DNA of 64,000 nucleotides from positions 18,453,481-18,517,480 of the forward strand of contig OX465110.1 of NCBI GenBank assembly GCA_949987565.1. The letters run 5' to 3'. This stretch comes from Luidia sarsii (Eukaryota; Echinodermata; Asteroidea; Paxillosida; Luidiidae). How positions within the stretch are numbered: position 1 is the first letter of the stretch; each line of letters begins with the position of its first letter. Of the stretch, positions 1-17,866 are shown one piece after another. The translations under genes and the position numbers were made by a program. The notes below the pieces were generated by a model. The model had not been told where the DNA came from. It did not search any database and saw only the letters and a list, made by a program, of their open reading frames with translations.

Positions 1-329
1 GAGCCGAACTTGGCGTAGTCGGTCGACGGCAGGAAGTGCGAGCGGCTGTCAAGCATGGTGCGGGTCGCGTCCACCAGGATGCCGCTTATGGCCGCGTGCG
101 TGGTGCGGGCCTGCTTGATCATGGCCGGAACCCTGTCCTGGGAGTAGAAGAGCATCGGGTGGGTGGTGAACTCCGACGACCGGGCGCCGGCGGCCGTCGG
201 CGCAGACACCAACACGAACCAGACGGCCGCCCAAAATGACCAAACCCACCACCACGCCCCATCCCCAAAGTGGGATTCAAACGGGGTCCGTACTAATGAC
301 CTCTGACCCACCCCCCCTGCCGGAGCCAT
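1..329 (-). CDS. Dermatan-sulfate epimerase-like protein, first exon, partial
   Basis: Reading the minus strand from an ATG at 329-327 gives about 109 codons open to the window edge. Residues 26-47 are strongly hydrophobic and Trp-rich (WWWVWSFWAAVWF), then a small-residue stretch (VSAPTAAGARS), which looks like a signal peptide or signal anchor. The following part reads THPMLFYSQDRVPAMIKQAR, then THAAISGILVDATRTML and a FLPSTDY segment. This matches, as I know the family, the start of the mature DSE/DSEL N-terminal alpha/alpha-barrel domain (HPML-x-S, then a His and a TML before a LPP-like turn). Such enzymes convert glucuronic to iduronic acid in chondroitin/dermatan sulfate in the ER/Golgi. 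Catalytic residues lie beyond the window. A different heparinase II/III-like protein is possible. The start is the first ATG in frame and precedes the hydrophobic core. Confidence 0.66.
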   Translation of the reverse strand, partial: MAPAGGVGQRSLVRTPFESHFGDGAWWWVWSFWAAVWFVLVSAPTAAGARSSEFTTHPMLFYSQDRVPAMIKQARTTHAAISGILVDATRTMLDSRSHFLPSTDYAKFG

Positions 330-782
330 CCTGTTACCGAAGCGAAATTTCAGGGGGAAAAGAAGAAAGGGTTTAAACGGCGCAAACCCTTGTCAGAAGC
401 CTTCCCAGAAGGCCAGGCAGCATGGCTGGTCCCTCCCCAAATGCTGCTTGCTTCAATCCGGCAGGTGTAGGGCCTAGAGACAAGAAAAGAAAACAAAGTT
501 AGGATCGAGAAAATCACAAAGGAAGTTGTCTGACTGACTGATACTGTGAGTGTGATATTAAAAACTGTAATGAAAAAAAAAAAGCCACGATGCATACTGG
601 CCTAGAATAACGAAACTTCTGAGGCTTTACCTTTCACTTTCAGTCCTTACATGTCTATTAAAAAAAGTAAAGCTACATTTACGATTTGTATTAAACAAAA
701 AAACTTAGGTAGAATGTTTTGTACTTTTTGTCTGTACAGATTTTGTGTCCACAGATTGTACTGTAGTTACACTTACACCAGC

Positions 783-1176
783 GTGGTTACTGGTTACCCC
801 CAGAACTGTGGGGTTCTACGTGGTCCGCTGCTCTCCCGACCGGAACCGGGAGGTTTTCGCCCATTTTTTGGGGGAAATCGACACATTTTCGCCACATGGA
901 CAGTTGCACACAGGTGCGTGGTATGTAAACCACATTTGCTAGAAATCTTGGGCCAAATGAAGCAGGGTTTTATGAGTTATGCTGAACCTGCTGATCCCTA
1001 TGCCACAGCACTTGTGAACGTTACACAGAAGCCTATGGGGAAAAAGCCTAGTTATCTGTGGGGTTCCGGTCGGGAGAGCAGCGGACGACGTAGAACCCCA
1101 CAGTTCTGGGGGTAGTTATCTGTGGGGTTCCGGTCGGGAGAGCAGCGGACGACGTAGAACCCCACAGTTCTGGGGG
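783..1176. repeat. Foldback with a 63-bp tandem duplication
   Basis: A 63-bp unit (starting GTTATCTGTGGGGTTCC and containing a GAGAGCAGCGGACGACGTAG core) occurs twice head to tail at 1051-1113 and 1114-1176. An inverted copy lies at about 787-847. The three copies form a foldback with a loop of about 200 bp. The long open frame across it (651-1115) is explained by the repeat and is not called a gene. Confidence 0.8.
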
Positions 1177-1504
1177 TAGTTACTGGTAAAGCTAAACTTT
1201 AAACCTGCAGGCTTGCTAACTTTCTCAGGTTGGTATCTCCTTAGTGTCCCTGGCCTAGTCAATAAGCTGGTTCAAATTATTTTTGTTAGAAAGGGGGACA
1301 TCAGTTGCTAAACTTACCCCGTTGGAGCTGCGGTCTTCTTTCCAAGTCAGACAACTAGTGGCCTTGCACCAACACCAACCAAGTTGGCCCCAGCTAGCGC
1401 CCTTCTGATTACACGTAGCAGTCTGGCCCCGACTGCACGATGCGCGCCTGGTTCATTGTGAACGCAACGGACGTCTGGGCACCGCCAAGATCGCTACAAA
1501 CGTC

Positions 1505-2060
1505 TGTACTATGGCGTGCAAAATTGACATTTAATCCAGTAATGGAGAACATGTTATTATCAAGTTATTATGTACACTGTACCAGAACAGAGATATCTAT
1601 TGTTAAAAGAGATATCCCTACTGTTAATAGGGATATCTCTCTATTGTTTATAGTGAAATAGTTAATAGTTAATAGTGATATCTCTATCATTAATAGAGAT
1701 ATCTCTATTCAGTTATCTCTATATCTCTATTATATTATATTATATATAAGATATTTCTAGTATCTATATTACAGAGATACATCCATTAACAATAATTGTG
1801 ATACAAAAATGTTGCAAACTGCTAATTACTGACTAAAATAATAAAAATGTAAATCTTAAAATTTAGTGGGCCAGACGTTTCGATCCTATAGCAGGACCTT
1901 CTCTGCCTTTGAGAAAGGTCCTGCTAGGATCGAAACGTCAGGCCCACTAAATTTTAAGAATAATTGTATTAATTAAATGTACACGTGTATTAAAATTGAT
2001 AAAGAATAGAGATATCTCCCTTATTTGGATATTTGTCAATTTTGCACGCCATAGTGTCCA
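1505..2060. mobile_element. MITE-like element with internal GATATC repeats, just 5' of RABIF
   Basis: The sequence CTATGGCGTGCAAAATTGAC near 1509 recurs inverted near 2034-2053, so about 550 bp is bounded by inverted repeats. Inside are many copies of the palindrome AGAGATATCTCT (1585-1740), a TATATA stretch, and a whole snapback element (1800-1958). The right end lies about 60 bp before the RABIF start codon, so it probably supplies the 5' leader or proximal promoter. Confidence 0.7.
1800..1958 (+). mobile_element. Snapback element, family B, with direct repeats
   Basis: The 5' unpaired part contains ATGTTGCAAACTGCTAATTA. It is followed by a hairpin whose arms read TTAGTGGGCCAGACGTTTCG and the inverse, separated by a short loop with GAGAAAGGTCC. 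The direct repeat AATAATTGT lies at 1791-1799 and 1959-1967. Other copies are at 8.2, 9.5, 16.3 and 38.0 kb. It is nested inside the larger inverted-repeat element at 1505-2060. Confidence 0.8.
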
Positions 2061-2118
2061 GTTACAATACCAACACAAGTACACAACACTCAACCACATT
2101 CATAGGAACCCAACAACA

Positions 2119-3527
2119 ATGGCGGACGACGAAGAACGTGTGGATCTCGCAGCTGAGACGGAGCAGACGGCCGAGGAAACGGCCCCGTCCCCCGTCGAAG
2201 AGCCGGCCGGAGAAGGGGAAGGGGCAGAGGAGACAAAGGAGGAGGGGGAGAAGAAGGGAGAAGAAGGGGAGAAGAGTGCGGAGGAGGAAGGAGGGGCGGC
2301 GACTACGACGGAGACGCCCGAGAAGAAGTCGGCGGAAGACGAGGCCGAGAGCGCGGGGGTCACACCTCCTCCTCCTCCCTCCGGCGCCGCTGCCGACTCG
2401 AGCTCGTCGAAGCTCAAGGAGTTGACGGACGACAAGGGCACCAATGCCAAGAACCTGGCGTGCGAGCGATGCCAGAGCGTGGTGCTACGGCCGGGACTGG
2501 CCACGGTCACACAGAAAGAGGTACAGTAATTCTAATTTCGAACTGTAGCAGTAGTCTAGTCTAGTACTGTAGTACTTGTAGTAGTAGTACTACTACTACT
2601 ACTAGTACTTAGTAGTACTAGTAGTACTAGTCCGAGTAACTTGGACCCGACAAGTCACCTTTTTTTTTTCGAATTATGAAATTTTGAGATTCGGGTGACA
2701 CCCGAATCTCAAAATTTCAAAATTTGATTAAAAAGGGTGACTTGTCGGTTCCAAGTTACTCGGACTATAGCAGTAGCACTCATGTGAAAAAGAATTGGCC
2801 CCCAAAAATAAATAAATAATTGGAATCATGATACATTTATACTTGAAGTTGATAGGCCTTTGTTTGTTTGTTTGTTGGGATGCTGTTTTGTCGGGATTTT
2901 TGTCTGTTTAAAAAAAAATATATTTAATGTGATTAATGCAGCAACTGTATTGCCAACATTCCTTATTTCAGTTTTATTGATATTCAGTGGTTGTAAAGGT
3001 TTAAATAAATGTTTGTATGAGATTGACCCTCTTTCCGCCATATTTGAAAGATTTATATTGTCAATCACAAATATCAAAATCAGGGTGCTACAATTTATAA
3101 TCTTACATCGGTGTTATCCTTACATGTAAGTTGTTACTGAAGAACTGCACTATTGCTTACACTACAGTAACATACCAGTCCTTACAAAGGTAATGCTGCA
3201 TTTTGACAGTGTTGGTATCCGGTCATTCAGTCCTGCGCTTGACTTATCTGGCACCCCATCTCTCAATCCCTTCCCATCATTCCTCAGTACTTCCTGCCGC
3301 ACATGAAGGTGAAGTCGGCCAGCCAGCAGCCCGGGGACGGCGAGGCGCTGCGAGACTTCTGGCAGGTGCAGGGCATGTACACCTTCGAGAACGTGGGCTT
3401 CACCAACACGGTGCGAGACATCAAGTACCTGATCTGTGCCGACTGCGAGGTGGGCCCGATCGGCTGCCACGAACTCAAGGTCAAAGATCACTTCTACGTC
3501 GCCGTGGACCGGGTCACGTATACGTGA
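2119..3527 (+). CDS. RABIF: RABIF / MSS4, Rab guanine nucleotide-releasing chaperone
   Basis: Two coding exons, 2119-2520 and 3288-3527, joined in phase 0 (GAG|gtacag ... tcctcag|TAC), giving 213 aa. Residues 111-213 are the MSS4 fold: CERC at 115-118 and CADC at 184-187 are the four zinc ligands, with FENVGFT, IKYLICADCEVGPIGCHE and FYVAVDRVTYT as family signatures. MSS4 binds nucleotide-free exocytic Rabs (Rab8/10 type) and acts mainly as their holdase chaperone in the cytosol. Residues 1-110 are an acidic Glu/Lys-rich, Pro- and Ser-containing extension with no predicted fold; the human protein is 123 aa and lacks it. The start at 2119 has a good context (AACAATGG). An in-frame ATG at 1996 also exists, but it lies inside repeat DNA. 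An AATAAA near 5750 could be a distal poly(A) signal. Confidence 0.93.
2570..2630. repeat. TAGTAC/AGT microsatellite
   Basis: Short self-complementary AGT/ACT runs (GTAGTAGTACTACTACTACT and variants) in the RABIF intron, ending at the border of the next foldback. Confidence 0.8.
2628..2767. mobile_element. Foldback element, family A, copy 1
   Basis: Nearly perfect 140-bp hairpin in the RABIF intron. The left arm begins TAGTCCGAGTAACTTGG, the right arm ends CCAAGTTACTCGGACTA, and the centre reads ATTCGGGTGACACCCGAAT. The same element recurs at 32075-32240. Confidence 0.9.
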
Positions 3528-3649
3528 GATGCCCCTCTCCCATCCTTCCCAACCCCCCACAACCCCCAACCCATCCGAGACACACCGCCCTAGATCTATA
3601 GACCAAAATAGTGCGTCAGAATTCATCGGCTACGGCTTAGCGTTATCAC

Positions 3650-3770
3650 TGAAGTCTGTGGAAGTTGTCCCCGAAGCGGCTGGCTCAAATTACACGCGAG
3701 ACTATGGAGGCCACTCGTTAGCAGCTTCCATAGACTCGTGTGTAATTTGAAGCCATAGCCGCACATATTC
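3650..3770. repeat. Short foldback, CTCAAATTACACGCGAG family
   Basis: GCTCAAATTACACGCGAGAC near 3683 pairs with GACTCGTGTGTAATTTGAAG near 3732. A similar GGCTTTAATTTACACACGAG lies near 32775, so this is a dispersed foldback. It lies just downstream of the RABIF stop, probably in its 3' UTR. Confidence 0.6.
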
Positions 3771-4529
3771 TGGACTGGGGGGTGGGAGGAGTCAGAAAAG
3801 GCTCCGCCATCTCTGATCATGACTCTTTGGACTTCGCCGATGAAGTTTGGATGAGGTCAGAGTTGGGCTGGTCCGTTTGGGACTGGCTTTCATAAAATTG
3901 GAACATTAAAATGGCTTTTTTTTGTCCCTTGATGGCTGCAATGCTGTATAAAGAACAAAACAAATGGCTTGGCATTTTGAAGATATCAATTTGTTTTCAT
4001 CTTCATGAACTGGCAAATCCATCCTGATATTAAACAGAAGCCAGAAGGATATATTTTCAAACAAGCACATTGGAAGCTAGCAACATTTTTCGAAACGCAT
4101 TTCACCCGTTTTTATTTTATTTTCCTAAGGGGTAGTGTAAAACTTATGGGGTGATCTCGGAAGTTAACAACACCAAACGATACTTATGTCTGTCTTTTAT
4201 GCTCAAAAGATTAGCCAGTGGGGCCGGGGTTGAAGACATAACTTATTTAATGTTTGTTGATAATATGTGAATAGGTTTTAGGGTTCTATTTATCTGAGCA
4301 GTTTCCTTTGCCATGGGCAGAAAGGCACGCTATTCGATCTGCATAACAATGACCCTTTAGGTCCTCCATGAAGCTGAAGTCCAACAATGTAAACAACAGT
4401 ATTACACCATGCTGTTTGTGCATTCACTCAATGTCTGCGTTTGTACAATGTAATATTCAAAGAATATTGTTGTTGGTAGTAATATCTTTGGAAGTGATGC
4501 TGCATTCTTTTGAATCATTTTCTGAATGA
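3771..4529. other. Unannotated spacer downstream of RABIF
   Basis: AT-rich single-copy-looking DNA with no coding signal that I can support. Part may be RABIF 3' UTR. Confidence 0.5.
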
Positions 4530-4870
4530 TTTTGGCACTTTTTGAAAAAATTGGCAAAGAAAATTTTGACTGAACCGGGACTTGAACCCGAGACCTCTGG
4601 ACTAACATACCAGAGCACTGGTACGTTAGTACCAGTCCAGTGGTCTATTTCACCAAACCCATCGTAACTTGCGATCAATCGCAAGACATTAAAGCGATGT
4701 ACAGAAACCATACGGCCTATCACAACTAACGATGGGTTATCCATCGTAAGTTGAGTTAGGATACATTGTAAGGCTTTGTGAAATCCGGCCCTGGTCCAGT
4801 CAGTTTTCTTTTTCAAAATTTTTCAAATTGTTCAAAAGTTCCCAGTCAGTTTTTCCTTGGTTTGTTTGAT
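4530..4870 (-). mobile_element. tRNA-derived SINE (family 1), split by a MITE
   Basis: On the minus strand the element has a B-box-like GGGTTCAAGTCCCGG preceded by an AGAGGTCTC segment, followed by the family tail. It is interrupted at about 4642-4790 by another element, and the AAGTTCCCAGTCAGTTTTTC tail resumes after it. Relatives lie at 10.4, 31.0, 56.9 and 58.8 kb. Confidence 0.75.
4642..4790. mobile_element. MITE inserted in a SINE
   Basis: Ends are imperfect inverted repeats (TATTTCACCAAACCCATCG and the complement of GCTTTGTGAAATCCGGCC), with an internal ACGATGGGTTATCCATCGT palindrome. A related copy is recognisable near 63640-63775 by GCAGAAACCGCACAACCTAT. It splits the tRNA-like head of the surrounding SINE. 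Confidence 0.65.
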
Positions 4871-4919
4871 TTTTGCACTTGCATATTACATGCAAACACT
4901 CCGCCAAGATTCACCTTAA

Positions 4920-5351
4920 CCACTTCGTGCCGGGACCTCCAAATCCGGAGCTCCGTTGGCTTGACTATGCGATGGGGCCCTCCAAATCCGGGCACCACTA
5001 TTGTCCACATTTTAAACAAAGACTCTTTTCAGCTTAGAACAAAGCAATAGGAATCAGTACAAAGACCCTTTTTGACGCAAGTTGCCACATGAATTCCAAG
5101 ATTAGCAGCAGTAATTGTGCAATTGTGGGACCTTTACTGTGGATGATCGAGGGATACCGCGCTGCCGCTGAAAGCACGCGAGGGACTTTGTGTTGGTATG
5201 CCATACAGCCCAACGGTCGTCGGCCAGGCAGTGGAATTCCACCCACATTCTTGACCGCAATCTGTACGCTCGGTTGTGGTCGACCTTCTCGAAGATTTGA
5301 CTGTCTGGAGTGGAGGTTTGAGTCTGCAGTCATTGATTGACAGTACCGTAT

Positions 5352-5392
<41 letters not shown>

Positions 5393-5635
5393 CGTTTCGC
5401 TCCATTGACCACACACAATGGGCCCTTTTTCGAACGGATAATCTCTTGACAAAAGCCACAACTATGTCCGAATTGTGCCAGGTTTTACTCTCTTGTACCC
5501 ATTGCATACCCTTATCGATTTATTTCACAGAAATGTATTGTTCCGATTGTTTTAGCGAGATTTGAAAATGATGCATTGTTCAAAAACCCCCGTATGGCGG
5601 TCATAGGCGCTGTAAAACCCCCCGGCACGAAGTGG
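4920..5635. mobile_element. TTAA-flanked non-autonomous element (piggyBac-like)
   Basis: The termini are perfect inverted repeats CCACTTCGTGCCGGG, each directly flanked by TTAA (4916-4919 and 5636-5639). TTAA duplication is the hallmark of piggyBac-type transposition, so this is probably a 716-bp non-autonomous member. No transposase is encoded. It contains a (CA)n run. Confidence 0.75.
5354..5389. repeat. (CA)n microsatellite
   Basis: About 18 uninterrupted CA units inside the TTAA-flanked element. Confidence 0.95.
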
Positions 5636-5639
5636 TTAA

Positions 5640-6655
5640 CATTAAGATGAACTAATGATGAGTCTGTGGCTGTTTGATTGGGTCAGTTCTGTTTATTTTG
5701 CGTTTCTCATGGAAGACCCTGACCTGATAATACATGTAATTATAAAAATAAAGTTTCTTGTGGCCAAGTGGACCTTTTTGGTGGCCTCCGTATTTAGGTG
5801 GTAATTATAAACTGTAGTGGCCAGTAAGGCCACTGAGCCTGGTGGCATTCTTTAGTGGCCACCGGATCCACAGGCCAGTATCCGCAGCCTGGTTTATAGT
5901 CGAGTACATTTAGAAACTACCAGACTTGTCACTTGTATTTGAGTTAAGACTTTGAGTCACAAAGTATCGAGTCTGAGTCACATCTCCCCAGTCCGAGTCC
6001 CGAGTTGTTGGGACTCAAGACCTAGTCGGAGTACCAGAATCAGGAGTCATTCAAGCCTAGAAACTACATGTAATATACACACACGTCTTTCTGCATTGGG
6101 CAGACAATTTGCACACATTCCAAATTTGCAAAGGTATTTTTCAATGTTTTGTTTTTGTAAATTAAAATGTCAGTGAAAAGTTGTCTTTTGACGAGCCGTT
6201 TTGTGGAAAGCAAGCTCTTGGAACTGCAGTGTTTATGTGGAAAGGGTCACCCGAGTCCTTTCAGTGGAAATGTAGTGTGAAGTAGTGAAATAAAATGTAT
6301 TCCATCGATATCATGAAAACCTGTCCACTTTGATTTTTTGGTCAAGCATAATCATGCATGAAGTGGTTGTATGTATTAATCTTCTTTTTTTATTATTGAG
6401 GCAAATCAAATAAAACAAAAGTCCACAGAGACTAACAAAAAAACACCTGACAGATCTTTTGTACAGATTGTCTTTTTTTTAATTTTTGAGCACGGTCAAA
6501 GAGTACTGGACATTTAACCACCCTTATCTTCAAATGCAACAAAGGTTACTGCACTCTATAAATTATGCAGATTTTTCAAAAAATACCTCCCACGGTCCCA
6601 CCTCAAAACACTATCTATAAGTATAAGGACTCCATTTTACTTCAATACTAACCTT
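5640..6655. other. Intergenic, no gene seen
   Basis: AT-rich sequence. AATAAA near 5750 is a candidate distal poly(A) signal for RABIF. No open frame with coding character. Confidence 0.4.
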
Positions 6656-6666
6656 GAAAAAATAAA

Positions 6667-6827
6667 GTAATATACGTACAACACTGCTTACTGACATCCA
6701 AGACTAAAATCTCGGAAACGAAGTGGGCCTGATGTTTCGATCCTCACAGAACCTTTTTCTCAAAGGGAGTGAAAGGTCCTGCTAGGTTTGAAATGTCAGG
6801 GCCTAGTTCTAGATACAAAAAAATAAA
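6667..6827 (+). mobile_element. Snapback element, family B (diverged)
   Basis: GTGGGCCTGATGTTTCGATC and the diverged inverse arm GAAATGTCAGGGCC surround a loop with GAGTGAAAGGTCC. An AAAAAATAAA repeat flanks it, but the A-rich context makes this weak. Confidence 0.65.
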
Positions 6828-6914
6828 ATGAGATCTATCAGGGTGGGGAAACTTCAGATAATGGCTTCAAGGTGATTTTGTGTCATAAAAACTGAAATAT
6901 GTATCGAGGAAGTA

Positions 6915-7135
6915 CTACAATGAGGTTTTGCCCTACTCGATGTGTAATAAAAACACTGTGTAGTGCTTTTTGTCTGATTGCCTGCTGAAAAAATACAGGC
7001 CACTCAGGTGGGTTTCGAACCCGGGACTCTTGCTTTCTAGTGTAGATATCTTAACCACTTGACATCCGAGCTTGTTGAGATCGTGCGGTGGATTCCAATC
7101 TGTATAGCGGCGGGTACCACTTTGCGTCACACACA
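6915..7135 (-). mobile_element. tRNA-derived SINE (family 2)
   Basis: The minus strand reads GTCAAGTGGTTAAGATATC (A-box-like), then GTCCCGGGTTCGAAACCC (B-box), then a tail. The same structure occurs at 40318-40500 and as an inverted pair near 46045-46255. The elongated variable region and tail mark it as a SINE and not a working tRNA gene. Confidence 0.75.
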
Positions 7136-7714
7136 TAAAATGATTTGCGTTTAGGAGAATGTACTTCAGCGAAGGGCTCAGTGGCTTCTTTTTCTTTTCT
7201 TTTTTTTGGGGGCGAGATTCAGGTGGGGTTAGGTCAGGGTTCAAATTCAGCAGTGGCCTGTCTCGGGTCAGTTGAGGACAATCCGCACCTGGGCCATCTA
7301 ACCAGTTGGAAAAAGAATGAATGTCGAACCCTGTGATAGGGCAAACCATCTTTCCCCTGGGTAGGCAGTTCACAGATAGACCATGGCTAGCTGACTCCCT
7401 TTGGCTCCCAGACAATAAAATGTACAGTTCTTTCTACAAGCAGTGTCTTATGTACAACGACGTCTGGTGGTTAATTGGTAGAACTACTCTTGTATACATA
7501 TTTATAAAAAATAAATATAAATAAATACTCATGATACAAAAAAAAGGTCAAGCAGTTTAATAAAGATGTACATAATGTTTGTGAGTAATGTTAATTTGCA
7601 TGCAATTAGCACTGATGCAAATGAAGATAAAAGAAATAAGAAATTAATAAAAAAATAAAAAATAAATACCCCAAATGGAAATGCTTATTACTGTACTGTC
7701 AAAGGTTGGAATGC

Positions 7715-8010
7715 ATTAATGAATGCCAATGGTGAACACTTTAACTTTTAATGAAATTTGTGTTGAATAATGTATGCAAACATGTTGAATAATGCATACA
7801 CAATGAATAATGCATGCTTGAATTTTGAAAAATGCATACATGTTTAATAATGAATCCACCAATTTGGAATGCATACATATCCCAAAAAGTGTAAACAGTG
7901 AATAATGGATACTTGCCTAATGCATATGCATAATAAATAATGCATTCATTTGTTGAATAATGCATATACTTAATGAAAAATGCATACATAATGTTGAATA
8001 ATGCATGCAA
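7715..8010. repeat. Degenerate AATAATGCATACA tandem-like repeats
   Basis: GAATAATGCATACA and close variants recur about every 15-35 bp. AT-rich, non-coding. Confidence 0.7.
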
Positions 8011-8223
8011 AACGTCCCACTAAATTTCATTGTCATGATAAACTACATACCGTACATGTATATGATTCATATGGGGTTGTTTTTTCAGGAATGAATCAAA
8101 TGGAATTGTTTTATTACAAATAACCTTTTATCTCTTTTATCCCTTCTGCACGATATGGAGAAGAAAGGATCATGCAATCGTATCTTATTGCACATGACAA
8201 ATATCTACTCAAGGGTATTTGTG

Positions 8224-8391
8224 ATATACACAAATTTTGCAAACTGCTTACTGACTAAAATTACCAAAATGCAAATCTCAAAATTTAGTGGGCCTGACGT
8301 TTCCATCCTAGCAGGACCTTTCTCAAAGGCCTTTCTGCCTTTGAGAAAGGTCCTGCTAGGATTGAAACGTCAGGCCCACTCAATTTTGAGA
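8224..8391 (+). mobile_element. Snapback element, family B, with a 14-bp direct repeat
   Basis: Head TTTTGCAAACTGCTTACTG, then hairpin arms TTAGTGGGCCTGACGTTTCC and the inverse around TTTCTCAAAGGCC. The repeat CAAGGGTATTTGTG lies at 8210-8223 and again at 8392-8405. Confidence 0.85.
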
Positions 8392-8507
8392 CAAGGGTAT
8401 TTGTGTGTGAAACAAATTCAAAAGTGAGGGCCATTTCATTAGACCAAGTAAAAAGTCAAAAAATATCTTGAGGTGAGACAATGCGAAAGCCGTTCATCAT
8501 TCCTGGA

Positions 8508-8640
8508 GAATAAAAGGCTTTGGCTACGACTACGGCTTCAGTTGTGGCTGAGGGCGCTGTGCACACAAGAGACTGTGCTTCAGTGCAGGATGCCCATAGC
8601 AACAGCCTCAGCTGTAGCTGTAGCCAAAGCCATTTATAGG
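8508..8640. repeat. Foldback with GGCTTTGGCTAC termini
   Basis: AAAGGCTTTGGCTACGACTA at the left pairs with TGTAGCCAAAGCCATTTATA at the right, with a GC-rich centre. Probable MITE. Confidence 0.65.
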
Positions 8641-9520
8641 TTTAATGTCAGGCAATGCTCTCCTACAACAATATCAACAACATGAGCACCAAATGAATCA
8701 TGTTCATTTTTTGCTGCTATCTTTGCCCCACCTTTTCATTTCTTTTTATTGCAACTCGCTTCAAGCATAATGCTTTGAGCAGCTTTTCATCTTTACTGAT
8801 GCTTTCATCAGGTCCAGGAATCCAAAATTTAAAAAAAGGGATGGAAAATACTAATTCAAAGGTTCTTGGCATTATTTTGTTTCGGAAAAGTGTCTTCCAC
8901 GTCACAAGGAGTGACAATCATGGTGGGGATCTGTCAAGAGCTTCGACTTTCAGGCGATTTTTTTTTTCAGACAGAAAAGAACAAAAATAGAAATGTTCAT
9001 ATAGTACACCTCCTCAAAGGCAAATTCTTCTTGACTTCATTCAGAGCTTCTGTAAGCAGAGTCAAGCAGTCCAGCATCCGCAGTGCTTACGGCGAATCCA
9101 AACACCATTGGGAAAATGCACAACTTCCGGACTCTTTTTCGAGAAACTTGCAGACCATCGTAGGCACACTGTGTTTAGAGAATGCGGCTGCAGGAGCCTC
9201 CACATATACACACACACGTTGAGTGTCTCTATTGCAAAAGTACACGGTTTTGAATACTTGAATACACGCTAGTACAGTGAGGGCTATTTATATAGACAAG
9301 GCAATACGTGACAACTTCACACTAAACCCTACCACGTTGTTAAGTCCTAGCGACAGCACATGCACATCTACAGTACACAAAGAGGTGTTTCACTACTGAA
9401 TACAAAACAAGGCTATCAAACACTGTACTTGGTACATATAGAAGGAGACAAAGAAAATAGTCTTCACGGCTCGAGGGCAAAGTTTACAACTTTGAGGTTC
9501 GTTTGGGTGCAAAGAATGCA
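8641..9520. other. Intergenic, no gene seen
   Basis: Short open frames only, with no recognisable domain or plausible splice context. Confidence 0.4.
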
Positions 9521-9536
9521 CACTGACTTGGAAGAA

Positions 9537-9724
9537 TACCAGTACACACAACTACCAAAATGCAAATCTCAAAAATGTAGAGGGCCAGGCATTTCGATCC
9601 TAGCATCTCCTTCACATCTCTGTCCAATTGACTCTCCCTCTTCCTAACAGGTCTAGTCTTCGTCATTCTGCCTTCGAGAAAGGTCCTGCTATCATCAACA
9701 CATCGGAGCCTCTACATTTTTTTA
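9537..9724 (+). mobile_element. Snapback element, family B, with a pyrimidine-rich loop
   Basis: Arms GGGCCAGGCATTTCGATCC and the diverged inverse surround a loop with CTGTCCAATTGACTCTCCC, which resembles the 68-bp minisatellite. The imperfect repeat GACTTG(G)AAGAAT flanks it near 9524 and 9725. Confidence 0.7.
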
Positions 9725-10248
9725 CGACTTGAAGAATGGCGGAGATGCGGTTTGATTAAAGTCAATCTGATAACCCCACTGGAAAAAAAAAAAAAAGTAC
9801 CAAAAGTCACTTCCACACAACTCGTCATGGAGGCTACATGAATCGTGAGCGCAGCTCTGTGACCTTGCGTCAGTTCACCCAATCATGCAGTAACTGAGGT
9901 AGATGATAATTGTGCTTGAACGTAAAACTGTTGGAGTTGTGTGGTCCCAAGACAACAAGGAATGCTGTGGTCCCTTTTTCTTGAAGGAGCAACTCTCTGA
10001 TTCGTAGATGCATGTCTCCTCCCTCTTCGATTCCCTCCATTACAAAGTTCCCCGGTATGAACCTCTTCTCCAAAAAACAGATATAAAACTCTTGATACAA
10101 GCAAGTAGTCGCACATTGTACTTGCAGTATGTCCAGCACCTCTTGGGAGATACTGATGAAGGGATGCTGCTACCAGACAAAATTGCTTCTCGGGCCCAAG
10201 ACCGTGGCAGTTGGGGAAAGTTTGTAGTCGCCTACTCCGCAGCCGAAT

Positions 10249-10270
10249 GATGATGATGATGATGATGATG
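10249..10270. repeat. (GAT)n microsatellite
   Basis: Seven to eight TGA/GAT units. Confidence 0.9.
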
Positions 10271-10390
10271 GGCAAGACTCTGTGCACAGTGGACCTTGCC
10301 ACAGGCATGCTCGTCCCCATGATTGAATTGCTTCTGACTGGCGCCCCCAACCCGGCAAAGACTAGTTGACTGTTTGAGAGGGCCACCATC

Positions 10391-10520
10391 TAAGGGCTGG
10401 ACAGCTCAGACGGAAGAGCACGGGTACGTTAGTCCAGAGGTCTCGGGTACACGTCCCGGGTACAGTCGACGTTTTCTCTGCCAATGTTTCAATTTCTTCC
10501 CAATTTTTGTGAGGGTGGTC
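10391..10520 (+). mobile_element. tRNA-derived SINE (family 1)
   Basis: Starts GGGCTGGACAGCTCAGACGG (A-box) and has a B-box-like region at CGGGTACACGTCCCGGG, then the family tail with CAATTTTTGTG. Same family as at 31.0 kb. Confidence 0.8.
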
Positions 10521-10838
10521 GGCATGAGATTTCCAGCATGATACAAGTCTCATTTGACACATTTTCGACACAATGTACAAAACCTTGGGGTACCAAGTCA
10601 CTTCAGTAATTCATGGAGTTGGGTTTTTTCTTATGCTTTGGTTTTGCCCTTAAATACAATTTACAAATTGGCAAGGTGAACATTGACTCTTCTTTCCTTT
10701 CGGCTCTGTCGCTTGAGGTTAGAATCATCAACGAGCAAGGAGCTTTCATGAAAAAACCAACAACAACAACCAGGAGTCCATTTATTTCACCGGCGTCCGG
10801 GATGGATTTTTTGTCTTTCTCTTCAATACTGTGGCACG

Positions 10839-17866
<7,028 letters not shown>

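Noticed and set aside
935..1050. Possible fossil exon (SYAEPADPYATALVNV) like a receptor cytosolic tail
   Set aside because: Looks coding-like for about 30 residues, but there is no proper donor, no neighbouring exon, and a foldback overlaps it.
651..1115. 154-codon open frame
   Set aside because: Crosses both arms of the 63-bp foldback; no domain.
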